Shown here: positions 55,158 to 64,000 of the stretch, piece after piece | Layout: every line of letters begins with the position of its first letter | How positions within the stretch are numbered: the stretch's first letter is position 1 | Origin: Methanococcoides sp. EBM-47 | GTDB taxonomy: Archaea; Halobacteriota; Methanosarcinia; Methanosarcinales; Methanosarcinaceae | NCBI GenBank assembly: GCA_001896725.1 | Contig: MPPA01000052.1 | Coordinates: 123,342-187,341 of the forward strand | Direction of reading: 5' to 3' | Length of the DNA: 64,000 nucleotides | Position numbers and translations under genes: made by a program | Notes under the pieces: generated by a model | The model's database searches: none | What the model saw: only the letters and a program-made list of their open reading frames with translations | What the model was told of the DNA's origin: nothing

Positions 55158-56281
55158 AGAAATTTAAGATCGCACTCGTAAGTGATTGGTATTATCCAAA
55201 AATAGGAGGTATAGAATATGCAATTGATTCACTGGCCAGGAACTTTATAGCTCTGGGACATGAAGTCCACATCATAACCAGAGGATACGACAAACTTCAG
55301 CCATTTACCCCTGTGAAAGAACTTACAGTAATAAGATTGAAAGGAAAAGAACTTACAGAACGCTTCCTGTCCATAGGAGCTTATAAGGAGCTCTATGACA
55401 TATTGAAACATGGAGAATATGACATGGTCCATGCACATGGTCTGGACTCCCCACTTGCCATATCCTCACTTCTGATCTCGCACATAATTGATATACCTGT
55501 TGTAATAACCAATCACTCCCTCGCAGGAAAAGGGCTCATCAGAATTCCTCTCCATTTACTGGGTAAGTTCTTCCTCAGATATCCAGATGCTATTATAGCT
55601 GTGAGCTCAGCTGTGGCAAAAGAGACAAGGATCATGTCCAATAGGCCAGTGTATCTGATACCCAATGGAGTTGATATATTAGCTTCAGATGGTGCAGACA
55701 CACCAGTTGTACTGGAAAAGGGCGGAAGGACCTCAGTGATAATTGTCTCCAGAATGACAAAGAAAAAAGGAGTGGATTCTATAGTTGAAATTGCTCCTTC
55801 ACTTATCAAAGAACATAGTGATGTTCTTTTCCTGATGGTTGGCGATGGACCTTTAAAAGATAAACTTGAAAAGAGAGTAAAAAAACAGAACATGGAACAG
55901 AATTTTATCTTCACAGGTGAAGTTCCTAGAAAAACGGTATTTTATCTTCTCGGTAGATCGGATATATCCGTCATGCCTTCAAAGAACGAAGCTTTCGGCA
56001 TCGCTGTCCTTGAAGCCTTTGCAAAGATGGTGCCGGTCATAGCAAGAAACAACAGTGGGACCTCGGATATTATTGCTCATGAAAAAACGGGCTTTCTTGT
56101 AAAAAATAACAAAGAGATGGTAACGTATATAATGAAACTGATAGATGAACCTGAGCTTAGAAAAAAAATATCCTACAATGCCCACGAAGAGCTAAAAAGA
56201 TACGAATGGCCTGACATAGCCAGGAAGGTCATCGATGTGTATACACAGGTGGTCCATGAAAAGAATCGCTATCACAATTGA
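55154..56281 (+). CDS. Glycosyltransferase, GT4 family
   Basis: A 375-residue GT-B enzyme. N-terminal acceptor domain opens with VSDWYYPKIGGIEYAIDSLA and has VHAHGLDSPLA; the C-terminal donor domain has VIIVSRMTKKKGVDSI and the E-x7-E type motif in MPSKNEAFGIAVLEAFAKMVPVIA. It transfers a nucleotide-activated sugar to a lipid or glycan; the substrate cannot be read. It overlaps both neighbours. Confidence 0.93.
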   Translation: MKKFKIALVSDWYYPKIGGIEYAIDSLARNFIALGHEVHIITRGYDKLQPFTPVKELTVIRLKGKELTERFLSIGAYKELYDILKHGEYDMVHAHGLDSPLAISSLLISHIIDIPVVITNHSLAGKGLIRIPLHLLGKFFLRYPDAIIAVSSAVAKETRIMSNRPVYLIPNGVDILASDGADTPVVLEKGGRTSVIIVSRMTKKKGVDSIVEIAPSLIKEHSDVLFLMVGDGPLKDKLEKRVKKQNMEQNFIFTGEVPRKTVFYLLGRSDISVMPSKNEAFGIAVLEAFAKMVPVIARNNSGTSDIIAHEKTGFLVKNNKEMVTYIMKLIDEPELRKKISYNAHEELKRYEWPDIARKVIDVYTQVVHEKNRYHN

Positions 56282-57056
56282 CGTGGAACAGGATTGTCCA
56301 CCTTTTCTTGGAACTATGCGTGGAATTGAGGAAGGCCTCCCCAGACTGATGGAGCTGTTCAGGAACAAGGAGATAAGAGCTACTTTTTTCACTACTGGGA
56401 AAGTTGCAGAGCTTTATCCTGAAACCATTGCGCAAATACCTGAAGACGGACATGAGCTTGGATGCCATGGCTATGCCCACGAAAGGTTTGACAAAGTGGA
56501 TAAAGAACAGGCAGGTATTGCAATTGCTAAGGCAAAAGATGTCCTTGAGGATATAGGTCCTTCAATTGTATCGTTCAGGGCACCAAATCTTAAATTCCCA
56601 CTGAAGTATATGGAAATACTCCAGGAGAATGGCTTCAAAATAGATTCTTCCATTGCAAAATACAAACCTCCATTTCCCAGAAAACCTTACACAATAGATG
56701 GTATTATAAGAATACCTGCATCAATAACCTCATCTTTCCTGCGCCTTCCACTTGCTGTGATCCTCCCTATGCTCGATCACATGCATGATCCGGTATTGTT
56801 CATACATCCCTGGGAGTTCATAGATATGACAAATAGCCCTATCAGATGGGATTGTAAGTTCAACACCGGAAAGGTGGCGTTACAAAACCTATCTGCAGTG
56901 ATAATGCATTTCAAAAAGAAAGGGTATAGTTTTTTAACTCTTCATGAAATGGCTATTGGAAATAATATATATGAGCGAAGAAGGTCTTATAGGATAACAG
57001 AAAATGAAACCGGGACCCCCTCTCAAACAAAGCGGGAAGAATGTTCGGGCAGATAA
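56256..57056 (+). CDS. Polysaccharide deacetylase (NodB domain)
   Basis: A 266-residue CE4-family protein. Motif 1 is ITIDVEQDCP, motif 2 is ELGCHGYAHERF (the HxxxH metal site), and the ATFFTTG strand lies between. No signal peptide is seen, so it probably acts in the cytoplasm on a lipid-linked or precursor sugar. The ATG at 56256 lies 26 bases inside the glycosyltransferase gene, suggesting coordinated translation. Confidence 0.92.
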   Translation: MKRIAITIDVEQDCPPFLGTMRGIEEGLPRLMELFRNKEIRATFFTTGKVAELYPETIAQIPEDGHELGCHGYAHERFDKVDKEQAGIAIAKAKDVLEDIGPSIVSFRAPNLKFPLKYMEILQENGFKIDSSIAKYKPPFPRKPYTIDGIIRIPASITSSFLRLPLAVILPMLDHMHDPVLFIHPWEFIDMTNSPIRWDCKFNTGKVALQNLSAVIMHFKKKGYSFLTLHEMAIGNNIYERRRSYRITENETGTPSQTKREECSGR

Positions 57057-57120
57057 AGCTAATTCCCGGAAATAAATATTGGATTGGGTCCCCTGAGCAT
57101 GCTATTGTACCAATGACGAT

Positions 57121-57133
57121 CTTTTTTTCTTTG
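57121..57133 (+). terminator. Possible poly-T terminator after the glycan cassette
   Basis: CTTTTTTTCTTTG, a T-rich run about 65 bases downstream of the deacetylase stop, fits archaeal intrinsic termination of the plus-strand operon. No hairpin was checked. Confidence 0.4.
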
Positions 57134-57320
57134 AGGACATAGAACTCATTTCAAAACGTCCCTGACACCTTTTCCCAACACAACGGGAACACGCAATATC
57201 TAATAACTTTTTGAGGGTCGTATTAGAGCCATATTAAGATATTCGATCATTAATATCCTTCAGCCTATCTGCTCGCTGGTTTCTAAATATTGCCTAAAAC
57301 CACATGAAAATTTTTCTACA

Positions 57321-58078
57321 TTGTTGTGCGAAAAGTTGGATTACAACATAATGGTAAAAGAATGTGTAAATGATGTGGTAACAGCGAACATTGGTGATGA
57401 GATCTTGTTAACCATCGTTCCTGATGAAGGGTATAGTCTAGATCAAAATACATTAAAAATAAATGGACAAGAAATTGAAGGTGAGACCTTTATAATGATG
57501 GCAAATGATGTTGAAGTGACAACACAGTTCGTACCTATTGATATACCGAATAGTCAAAAACCCGGTAGTTCAAGGTCGAAGGATCCGAAACACAGAAACT
57601 TAAAGACAATGAGCCAGGGATCAGAATATCCAAAATTTGAGAATCAAATAACAAATGTTCCAAAAGTAGAACATACAAATAGTCAAGAAGCTGATCCATC
57701 TTTTCAGCTGGGGAACAAAAAAGATCTTACATTTGTAGTAAGTGTGGAAGATCTACCAAGCTTAAACAGGTAATAGTTGATGGTAAAATTTTAGATCATA
57801 AATATTATACGGCAGACTTTGATCATAATACTATCACATTAAAAGCGGATTATTTACAGGGCTTAAAGGAAGGAGAACATAATTTAGAGATAGTATTTAC
57901 AGATGGAGTAGTAAAAGCAAGTTTTAGCGTTCTAGACACAAAAGCATAAGATGATGAAAAAGCCGTGATCCTTCAAGCAGATGCACCAAATTCAATAAAT
58001 GAACCTGCATGGTTGGTTCTAATTTCATTGCTTGGATCTATTATATTTCTGCATGCTAATAGAAGAAAGGATGTATAG
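57321..58078 (+). pseudogene. Decayed surface protein: repeat domain, X2 domain, C-terminal anchor
   Basis: An opening frame (57321-57773) encodes a beta-rich repeat-like domain (GDEILLTIVPDEGYSL ... MMANDVEVTTQF), a hydrophilic linker, and the first strand of a CBM_X2-like domain (KKDLTFVVSVEDLPSLN), then TAA. The rest of the X2 domain (QVIVDGKILDHKYYTADFD ... LKEGEHNLEIVFTDG) continues in the -1 frame from CTTAAAC at 57761-57767, then meets an in-frame TAA at 57947-57949. In that frame a C-terminal hydrophobic anchor follows (INEPAWLVLISLLGSIIFL with RRK) to the TAG at 58076-58078. No signal peptide remains. Two lesions argue for a pseudogene. Confidence 0.75.
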
Positions 58079-58456
58079 CTTTATTAGTGAAGAGCGCAAA
58101 ACGATATTTATCATATTGAACGATGATAGCAATAGAATAAAAAGGAGAATAAAGATCAGATTGTTAGGTCAGAATACAAAAAAGCATATTGATCGTTTGA
58201 CAATAAACTTAGGATCCGTTGCATGATATGATAAAATGATTAAAAATCCATACCATCTGAGTGTAATTCGCTCAGAACTTGTTAAGAGCACCAATTATGA
58301 TCTTGACATTACTTATTTTTCGTTTTCACAATAATTGATAACAAAATGTTGCTTATAATCGTACACAATGGATCACCTGCACTAAACTAAATAAAGAAGA
58401 TCAAAACATTTAAACCGAATTGTTTAGACCAAATTGTAATTTGCGAGTTCGAGTAA
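58079..58456. other. Intergenic region upstream of RaSEA
   Basis: About 380 AT-rich bases. A short hairpin CTGAG-N9-CTCAG lies at about 58257-58275. A TATA-like AACATTTAAACC occurs near 58405-58416, about 40-50 bases before the RaSEA start. A short frame overlapping the pseudogene end (58032-58226) has no recognisable product. Confidence 0.5.
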
Positions 58457-59497
58457 ATGTCACTGAATACTACAGTTCTTGAGATACGCCAGAGGCAGCG
58501 TATCAAGCCCACACCTCTGGACACGCCGTCTGCTGTGTGGACAGGCAAGGATCACGTGGATGGGAATGTGGAGAATACCCTTACAATGATCTTCCGCACT
58601 TCCGGATGCTGGTGGGGAAGGGTAGGAGGCTGCACCATGTGTGGCTATGTTTATGACAGCGCGCATACATCTCCCTCAGTGGATGATCTTGTTTCCCAGT
58701 TCCAGAAGGCCATGGATAAAGCCTCAAGGTTTGACAGGTTCATGGTCAAGATATTTACTTCAGGTAGTTTCCTTGATGAAAGGGAAGTGCCTGAAGACGC
58801 CCTCTCAAAGATACTTTCACTTCTGGAAAAGGATGATCGGATCTTCAAGGTAGTGGTGGAATCCAGACCAGAGTTCCTGACAGAAGCATCCATGGATCTC
58901 TGCCTTGCTCACCTTAAAGATACTTTGTTCGAAGTGGCCATAGGCCTTGAGACCAGTTCGGACCTCATCAGAAAACACTCTATCAACAAAGGTTTCACTT
59001 TCAGGGATTATGTCAGGGCTGCCAAGGTTGCAAAAGCCAATGGTGTTGCAGTAAAGACATATCTTATGCTGAAGCCCCCTTTCATCTCAGAACAACAGGC
59101 TTTGGAGGATATGGTGGTCTCAGTAAGAGAAGCGTCAGTATATTCCAACGTGATATCTATCAATCTGTGTAATGTGCAGAAAGGCACTTTTATAGAACAT
59201 TTATGGGAGAGGGGAGAATATCGTTCCCCGTGGTTATGGAGCATTGTGGAGATCCTTAAAAGGACAAAAAGAGAGTTACCAAATGTGATCATCACTTCCG
59301 ATCCTGTAGGAGCAGGTGCCAAAAGGGGTCCCCGCAACTGTAAGGAATGCAGCGGACGGGTTGCAGATGCCATCAGGGCTTTTTCACTGAGCCAGGACCT
59401 ACATGATCTTGAAGGGCTGGAATGTGATTGCAGGCATATGTGGGAAAAGGTTCTGGTTCTGGATGACCTCAGTTTCGGCTCGCCCATCCTAGAGTGA
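58457..59497 (+). CDS. Archaeosine synthase radical SAM subunit RaSEA
   Basis: A 346-residue radical SAM enzyme. The cluster cysteines are in FRTSGCWWGRVGGCTMCGYV (C-x7-C-x2-C), typical of this COG1244/TIGR01210 family. Other blocks are KIFTSGSFLDEREVPE, VVVESRPEFLTE and AIGLETSSDLIRKHSINKGFT. With ArcS it converts lysine-modified preQ0 in tRNA to archaeosine at position 15 (established). ArcS is not in the window. Confidence 0.9.
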   Translation: MSLNTTVLEIRQRQRIKPTPLDTPSAVWTGKDHVDGNVENTLTMIFRTSGCWWGRVGGCTMCGYVYDSAHTSPSVDDLVSQFQKAMDKASRFDRFMVKIFTSGSFLDEREVPEDALSKILSLLEKDDRIFKVVVESRPEFLTEASMDLCLAHLKDTLFEVAIGLETSSDLIRKHSINKGFTFRDYVRAAKVAKANGVAVKTYLMLKPPFISEQQALEDMVVSVREASVYSNVISINLCNVQKGTFIEHLWERGEYRSPWLWSIVEILKRTKRELPNVIITSDPVGAGAKRGPRNCKECSGRVADAIRAFSLSQDLHDLEGLECDCRHMWEKVLVLDDLSFGSPILE

Positions 59498-59502
59498 ATC
59501 TC

Positions 59503-60399
59503 TCACTCTCCATCCTCACCTCTGTAAACCATTGTCCCTATCCCTGTATCGGTAAAGAGCTCCAACAGAACAGAGTGAGATACGCTCCCATCTATTATGT
59601 GCACTCTTTCCACACCACTTTCCACTGCGGTCACAGCACCCCTTAACTTAGGTACCATACCACCAGAGATGACCTCTTCTCTCACTAATTTTTCCACATC
59701 TTCAAGTTTCACTCTGGATATGCGAGAAGCCTTATCATTGATGTCCTTCAGGATGCCCGGCACATCTGTCATGAGAATGAGCTTCTGTGCCCTCAGAGCT
59801 GCAGCGATATCCCCAGCTACTGTATCTGCATTTATGTTGAGCCCTCTTCCGTTAGCGTCTATAGCAATGGGGGATATCACAGGAATATAACCATGTTCTG
59901 TGACAATTTTCAGGATCTCCGTGTTGATGATCTCGGTTTCTCCCACCCAGCCCAGATCAACTTCCTGCTCTTCGTTCTCTATCATGACCTTTTGGGCAGC
60001 CATTTTCTTTGCAATGATAAGCTTACCATCTTTACCGGAAAGGCCAATTCCCTTTCCTCCGTGTTTGCCTATGAGGGATACGATATCACTATTAATATTA
60101 CCTACCAATACCATGCGTGCAATTTCAAGGGTTTCGTCATCTGTGATGCGTAATCCTCCCACAAATTCGGGTTTCTTTCCCATGCGGTTCATCTTCTCGG
60201 TGATCTCGGGTCCCCCTCCATGCACTATGATCGGATGAATACCTATGAATTTCAGCAACACTACATCTTCAATGATATCGCTCATGACCTGCTTATCAAC
60301 CATGGCATGGCCACCTACTTTGATGACCATTATGGCATTATGGAACTTCCTGATGTAAGGAAGAGCCTCTATCAACACGTTCTCTCTTTTCAATGTCAC
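59503..60399 (-). CDS. argB: Acetylglutamate kinase
   Basis: A 298-residue amino-acid kinase. N-terminal IMVIKVGGHAM, IIVHGGGPEITEKM, VGGLRITDDETLEIA, and GGMVPKLRGAVTAVESGVERVHIIDG near the C-terminus. It performs the second step of arginine synthesis and is distant from argC-argJ. Convergent with RaSEA, only five bases apart. Confidence 0.96.
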   Translation of the reverse strand: MTLKRENVLIEALPYIRKFHNAIMVIKVGGHAMVDKQVMSDIIEDVVLLKFIGIHPIIVHGGGPEITEKMNRMGKKPEFVGGLRITDDETLEIARMVLVGNINSDIVSLIGKHGGKGIGLSGKDGKLIIAKKMAAQKVMIENEEQEVDLGWVGETEIINTEILKIVTEHGYIPVISPIAIDANGRGLNINADTVAGDIAAALRAQKLILMTDVPGILKDINDKASRISRVKLEDVEKLVREEVISGGMVPKLRGAVTAVESGVERVHIIDGSVSHSVLLELFTDTGIGTMVYRGEDGE

Positions 60400-60571
60400 G
60401 GTCCATCCTCACTGGCTAGTCGATCACCAATAAAAAGTATCACCAATGATAGCGTTTCCAATATATTATCTTTATTGGACCACAAATGTTGTTTGTTAAA
60501 AAATAATATTTGTTAAAAGAGAATGGTACCAGAATCCTGGCGACCAAAAAAACATGATCCTATTATTAGGC

Positions 60572-60862
60572 TTAGATCTTCTCGAGCTTCTCTATGCCTA
60601 CTTTCTTCACAAATGGTTTGCTGATCTTATCAGGCATCCAGTCAGGCTTGTTCTTCGGAGCATCCACATTCTCTCTCCAACCTTTGAAGACATGGATCTT
60701 TTTGGTTCCTCTCTCCCGAAGCTTTATGGTTTCTGGCTTTGCCTTTGTTCCCTTGCCGCGGTTAGCGACCTTCAATGCTGCCTGACGTGGCTGTTTTCCG
60801 GTAAATACACCGTGTTCATTTCCATTTTTATCTCTCAGTACAAAGTTCCTAGTTTCAACCAT
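60572..60862 (-). CDS. Chromosomal protein MC1
   Basis: A 96-residue basic monomeric DNA-bending protein of Methanosarcinales and haloarchaea. The sequence ETRNFVLRDKNGNEHGVFTGKQPRQAALK and the central RGTKKIHVFKGWRENVDAPKNKPDWMPDKI stretches (given in parts) are near-diagnostic. GAGGTGAC precedes tandem ATGs at 60865/60862; the second has better spacing. Confidence 0.96.
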   Translation of the reverse strand: MVETRNFVLRDKNGNEHGVFTGKQPRQAALKVANRGKGTKAKPETIKLRERGTKKIHVFKGWRENVDAPKNKPDWMPDKISKPFVKKVGIEKLEKI

Positions 60863-60919
60863 CATGTCACCTCATTACTTGCATGTGACTTTACTCGATA
60901 AGCCTATTCTGCACATATA

Positions 60920-60927
60920 GTATATAT
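60920..60927 (-). promoter_or_regulatory. TATA box of the MC1 gene
   Basis: The minus strand reads AAATATATATAC about 60 bases upstream of the MC1 start, predicting a leader of roughly 35 bases that contains the GAGGTG site. Confidence 0.55.
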
Positions 60928-61089
60928 ATTTTTCTTTAAATGTTGCCTTTCGATTCTGGTTTATACCAGTTGGATTATCGGGCGGATCCATAATCCTGTT
61001 TAATTTATATTGCTGTTTAAATATTTTAATCTATCCCTGTCGTAACACAACATTTACATGCAATGAATTCATTTCCTTTACCTAGTACG

Positions 61090-61097
61090 TATAAAAT
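61090..61097 (+). promoter_or_regulatory. TATA box of mptA
   Basis: TATAAAAT in the context ACGTATAAAATAG, about 55 bases upstream of the ATG at 61148, which also has an AGAGGT ribosome-binding site. Confidence 0.55.
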
Positions 61098-61147
61098 AGA
61101 CCTATCTCAATTTTACATGAATATGATCTGTTCTTAGAGGTAATGTT

Positions 61148-62098
61148 ATGGAACTTTCTACTGTTGTATTGCCGGATATACAGGCAAATAAGCCCAAGAT
61201 ACCTATCAACCTGACCCGCGTAGGTGTGACCAACGTCAAAAAACTGGTAGCTGTCAAAAGAAAAGATAAACGTCCCGTCATGCTCATATCAACATTCGAT
61301 ATCTATGTTGATCTGCCTTCTGACAGAAAGGGTGCTAACCTTTCCCGCAACTTCGAAGCTGTTGATGAGGTTTTAGAAAAAGCAGTGAACATGCCTGTTT
61401 ATGAGGTCGAGCAACTATGCAGTGATGTTGCTCTGAGCCTGCTCGTAAGGCATGAATATGCTACAAGGGCAGAAGTCCACCTCAAGAGTGAATATGTCAT
61501 TAAAAGGGAATCCCCTTCCACTAAAATGGAATGTCAGGAAGTAGTGGAGATCTTCGCTGAAGCAAAAGCCAGCAGGGAGGAATCCGGAAAAATCAATATA
61601 ACTAAACTTATAGGCGCAGAAGTGGTAGGCATGACCGCTTGCCCGTGTGCTCAGGAGATCATGACGGACAATGCCCGCAAACAGCTTGAAGAGATTGGTG
61701 TGGATAACAGAAAAATAGCTGAATTCCTCCATCGTGTGCCCATGGCAACCCATAACCAGAGAGGAAGGGGGATCATTTCCATTGAAGTTGCAAGTGATGA
61801 TTTCATATCTCTTGAAAAAGTGATAACTATCATTGAGAGATCTATGAGCTCAAATGTCTTCGAGTTGCTAAAGCGTTCAGATGAAGCGATAGTAGTTCAG
61901 ACGGCCCATAAGAATCCGAAGTTCGTGGAAGACTGTGTTCGTACCATGGCCCATAATGTTGTTAAAGAGTTCAAGGACCTTCCGGATGATGCGATCGTGA
62001 CCGTAAAGCAGATAAACGAGGAAAGTATCCACCGCCACAACGCCTTTGCTGAAAGGGTTGCAACCATAGGTGAACTTCGTGCAGAGATCACCAGCTGA
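61148..62098 (+). CDS. mptA: GTP cyclohydrolase MptA (methanopterin biosynthesis)
   Basis: A 316-residue FolE2/MptA-family enzyme catalysing the first step from GTP toward tetrahydromethanopterin (7,8-dihydroneopterin 2',3'-cyclic phosphate). Start [21 protein letters not shown] is family-typical; the metal/substrate region [12 protein letters not shown] and [14 protein letters not shown] are intact. It is followed 51 bases later by a DUF2098 gene. Confidence 0.95.
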   Translation: MELSTVVLPDIQANKPKIPINLTRVGVTNVKKLVAVKRKDKRPVMLISTFDIYVDLPSDRKGANLSRNFEAVDEVLEKAVNMPVYEVEQLCSDVALSLLVRHEYATRAEVHLKSEYVIKRESPSTKMECQEVVEIFAEAKASREESGKINITKLIGAEVVGMTACPCAQEIMTDNARKQLEEIGVDNRKIAEFLHRVPMATHNQRGRGIISIEVASDDFISLEKVITIIERSMSSNVFELLKRSDEAIVVQTAHKNPKFVEDCVRTMAHNVVKEFKDLPDDAIVTVKQINEESIHRHNAFAERVATIGELRAEITS

Positions 62099-62149
62099 AT
62101 CTTTTCAGATTGTTCCGACCACCATTCTGAAGTTAAAGAGTGTGATTAT

Positions 62150-62464
62150 ATGGATGAAGGTTCAGTTCCTATCCAGGCCCAAGATCTAAACGGGGATCCA
62201 ATCGAGATTGGTTCATATGTGATCTACATCAATACAGGTACTGCAGGTCAGGTTATTGAAATTAAGCAGGATGAAGGTACAACGTGGGCCCTGTTGGATA
62301 CCACCGGGCTCTACTACAATGTCCTGGCTCTTGTGACAACCGATGAAGGAGCCATCAAGGTGAAGAAAGAACGTGAAACTGGCAAAATAGATATAGCTGA
62401 TCTTGCCGATCAGCAAACCACAGCAACTGTCGCTGACGTTGGACAGGTGACAGGTGGGGGATAA
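62150..62464 (+). CDS. DUF2098 protein (COG4014)
   Basis: A 104-residue protein matching methanogen DUF2098: IEIGSYVIYINTGTAGQVIEIKQDEGTTWALLDTTGLYY. It is a small beta-rich domain of unknown function, found in many methanogens near methanogenesis or cofactor genes. Co-transcription with mptA is likely from the 51-base gap. Confidence 0.88.
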   Translation: MDEGSVPIQAQDLNGDPIEIGSYVIYINTGTAGQVIEIKQDEGTTWALLDTTGLYYNVLALVTTDEGAIKVKKERETGKIDIADLADQQTTATVADVGQVTGGG

Positions 62465-62493
62465 CACCTCCTGTCATCTTACTATACTTCCTG

Positions 62494-63435
62494 TTACAGC
62501 ATATTCTCTTTTTTCAGCAAAGTAAGTGAACGGATCCATTCTCCCTTTGGCTCACGTGAAGTACCTACAACGAGCCTTTTTTTCTTACCTATTCTTTCAA
62601 CTGTCCCTTGGGCTTCGATAAGCTCTCGGGGTAACGCCTGTCCTGCATAAGTATGAGTATAGGATAACACGTGATCTATTTCAGGGTGCATTACTTTGTA
62701 TATTGCAGGGCTGTCAAAGGCAAGATCAGCGTTTATTACCGTTGCTTCTATTCTCATGGTCCCAATGTCCTTTCCTCTTGCCAGAGGTTCTTTTATCTGT
62801 TCCCAATCCCTCACGAAAAGGAGGTCGAAATATGTGCCTTCTACCATACCTCTGTTCCCTTTCCGTTCCTCATGGACTACGAACTCCTCAAAGGATATTT
62901 CTGGAATGCGTTTTTTGTATATCCTTTCCCACATCTCCATACTTAGGTCTTCTATTGGCCCTGATCTTTTCTTTTCCTCAGCGATGGCATCTCTGGCTAT
63001 GAACCAATATTTCCCGTACACTACAAAATCCACATCAGATGTCTCGTTCTGCAATCCCGGCAACAAAGAACCCGTGACTCCCATATGCGATCTTGGCACT
63101 CCTGCTTTTTCAAGAACATTTACGATCGCAGCTATCCGGCTATCTGTGGCCACAAGATGTTTTATAGCATCATTAGGGGAGAGTATCCTTTTTACCTGTT
63201 CTTCAGGTACCACATGTACATCTTCCACCCATTCAGGCCGATGCTTTCTCATAAAATCGAAAGAATCATCAAAATCATACTTATGGTATCTTTTTCCGTT
63301 CATTTGTCGTTCCCCTTTTTCATCGGGTACGTATCGTAGTGTCGAACGTATCCCATGGGGGTGGAAATAATCGGATACAGCGAATATCCATTCATCCTGC
63401 GTTATGAAAAAGTCCCTGAGCCGTGTTTTTAACAT
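62494..63435 (-). CDS. Nucleotidyltransferase-fold protein (COG2413-like)
   Basis: A 313-residue protein with a Pol-beta-type nucleotidyltransferase motif: GVTGSLLPGLQNETSDVDFVVYG (read in parts, GS followed by DVD). Further acidic residues lie in GTYFDLLFVRD. The N-terminal domain is family-specific (HPHGIRSTLRYVPDEKGERQMNGKRYHKYDFDD in parts). The transferred nucleotide and target are unknown. Confidence 0.8.
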   Translation of the reverse strand: MLKTRLRDFFITQDEWIFAVSDYFHPHGIRSTLRYVPDEKGERQMNGKRYHKYDFDDSFDFMRKHRPEWVEDVHVVPEEQVKRILSPNDAIKHLVATDSRIAAIVNVLEKAGVPRSHMGVTGSLLPGLQNETSDVDFVVYGKYWFIARDAIAEEKKRSGPIEDLSMEMWERIYKKRIPEISFEEFVVHEERKGNRGMVEGTYFDLLFVRDWEQIKEPLARGKDIGTMRIEATVINADLAFDSPAIYKVMHPEIDHVLSYTHTYAGQALPRELIEAQGTVERIGKKKRLVVGTSREPKGEWIRSLTLLKKENML

Positions 63436-63572
63436 TCTAATCTCCTTTGTATTGGATTAAAGGTAATAATTCTTCTTAGTAATAATCATATTGCAAATAT
63501 CTCCCTGAACAAAATGATTATGAATCATGATGATTAATCTGCTCTTATATTTAGGATAAAACATCATATTGG

Positions 63573-64000
63573 GTGATATGCCTGCTTCCCCTTGAACAGT
63601 GGATCATACAAAAGCGACGCGAGTTCCACAAGTACCCAGAACTTAGTTTTAATGAGCACATGACACAGAAGAGAATAATCAATTCTCTTAAGGAATTCGA
63701 TCTGGAAAGCAGTCCTATCGCTGATACAGGAGTTATAGCAGATATCACAGGAAGTGGACCGGGACCTTGTATCGCAATACGTTCTGATACGGATGCTCTG
63801 CCAATACAGGAAGAAAGAACTGCTTATAATAGTGAATATATCTCTTGTCATAACGGTGTCATGCACGCATGCGGCCACGATGGTCACATGGCTATAGTAT
63901 TGGGTGTGGCTCGCATGCTTTTCGAAAAAAGGCATGAGTTCCCTGGTAAAGTGCGATTGATTTTTCAGCCGGCAGAGGAGCAATATCCAGGTGGGGCCAA
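63573..64000 (+). CDS. M20-family amidohydrolase/peptidase, N-terminal part (cut by window end)
   Basis: The frame begins after TAG at 63552-63554 and has one usable start, GTG at 63573. It encodes QKRREFHKYPELSFNE, IRSDTDALPIQEE, the metal-site MHACGHDGHMA, and FQPAEEQYPGGA at the window end, typical of IAA-amino-acid/N-acyl-amino-acid amidohydrolases. Reading continues beyond 64000. No clear ribosome-binding site is seen, so the start is tentative. Confidence 0.88.
   Translation, partial: MICLLPLEQWIIQKRREFHKYPELSFNEHMTQKRIINSLKEFDLESSPIADTGVIADITGSGPGPCIAIRSDTDALPIQEERTAYNSEYISCHNGVMHACGHDGHMAIVLGVARMLFEKRHEFPGKVRLIFQPAEEQYPGGA

Overview
The window reads as a chromosome segment of a methanogenic archaeon of the Methanosarcinales, probably a methylotrophic member of the Methanosarcinaceae such as a Methanomethylovorans or Methanolobus relative (inference from gene content). 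The supporting genes are an Rnf complex with a seven-heme c-type cytochrome (mmcA), component A2 of methyl-coenzyme M reductase activation (atwA), MC1 chromatin protein together with an archaeal histone, NrpR, MptA, RaSEA, DacZ, and archaeal replication, translation and ether-lipid genes. Genes are dense, frequently coupled by 1-8 nt overlaps, and carried on both strands.

Layout. 0.1-9.2 kb: histone; then on the minus strand an uncharacterised gene, mmcA, rnfCDGEAB and a DUF4870 membrane protein, followed by rfcS and a COG2426 membrane protein. apbE, for RnfG flavinylation, is divergent. 10.3-14.5 kb: ThpR, diadenylate cyclase DacZ, a heme catalase and an acetate transporter. 15-18 kb: ribosome rescue pair Pelota and RqcH/NEMF. 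18.2-23.6 kb: plus-strand information-processing operon priS-gins-L44e-S27e-aIF2alpha-nop10-PAC2-EndoQ. 23.6 kb: a tRNA-Ser(CGA) with an apparent 31-nt intron in its D-loop. 23.9-31.8 kb (minus): NrpR, a phasin-like coiled coil, AtwA, GGGP synthase, L40e and gatCAB. 32.3-35.7 kb: RNA ligase partner protein, then nadX-nadA and DGGGP synthase. 36.5-38.1 kb: a permease with duplicated operators around its TATA box, a 53-aa ORF and a CXXC mini-thioredoxin. 38.4-40.2 kb: two half-size DUF1538 proteins plus a PII-like protein. 40.3-45.5 kb (minus): XRE-cupin regulator, acyl-CoA synthetase and a 2-oxoacid:ferredoxin oxidoreductase with fused beta-gamma subunits. 45.7-53.7 kb: VTE5-VTE6-like isoprenol kinase fusion, argC, CBS protein, argJ, two ADP-dependent sugar kinase paralogues and Ogg1. 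54.2-57 kb: glycolipid/glycan cassette. 57.3-58.1 kb: a decayed surface-protein gene. 58.5-64 kb: RaSEA, ArgB, MC1, MptA, DUF2098, a nucleotidyltransferase and a truncated M20 amidohydrolase.

The observations most worth following up are the tRNA-Ser D-loop intron, the likely AUU start of rfcS, the twin 20-bp GTTTCAA-N6-TTGAAA operators at 36.5 kb, the split DUF1538/PII module, the isoprenol kinase fusion, and several short genes (S27e, NOP10, L40e) that are easily lost or mis-started. No CRISPR array, prophage or intact insertion sequence was seen.
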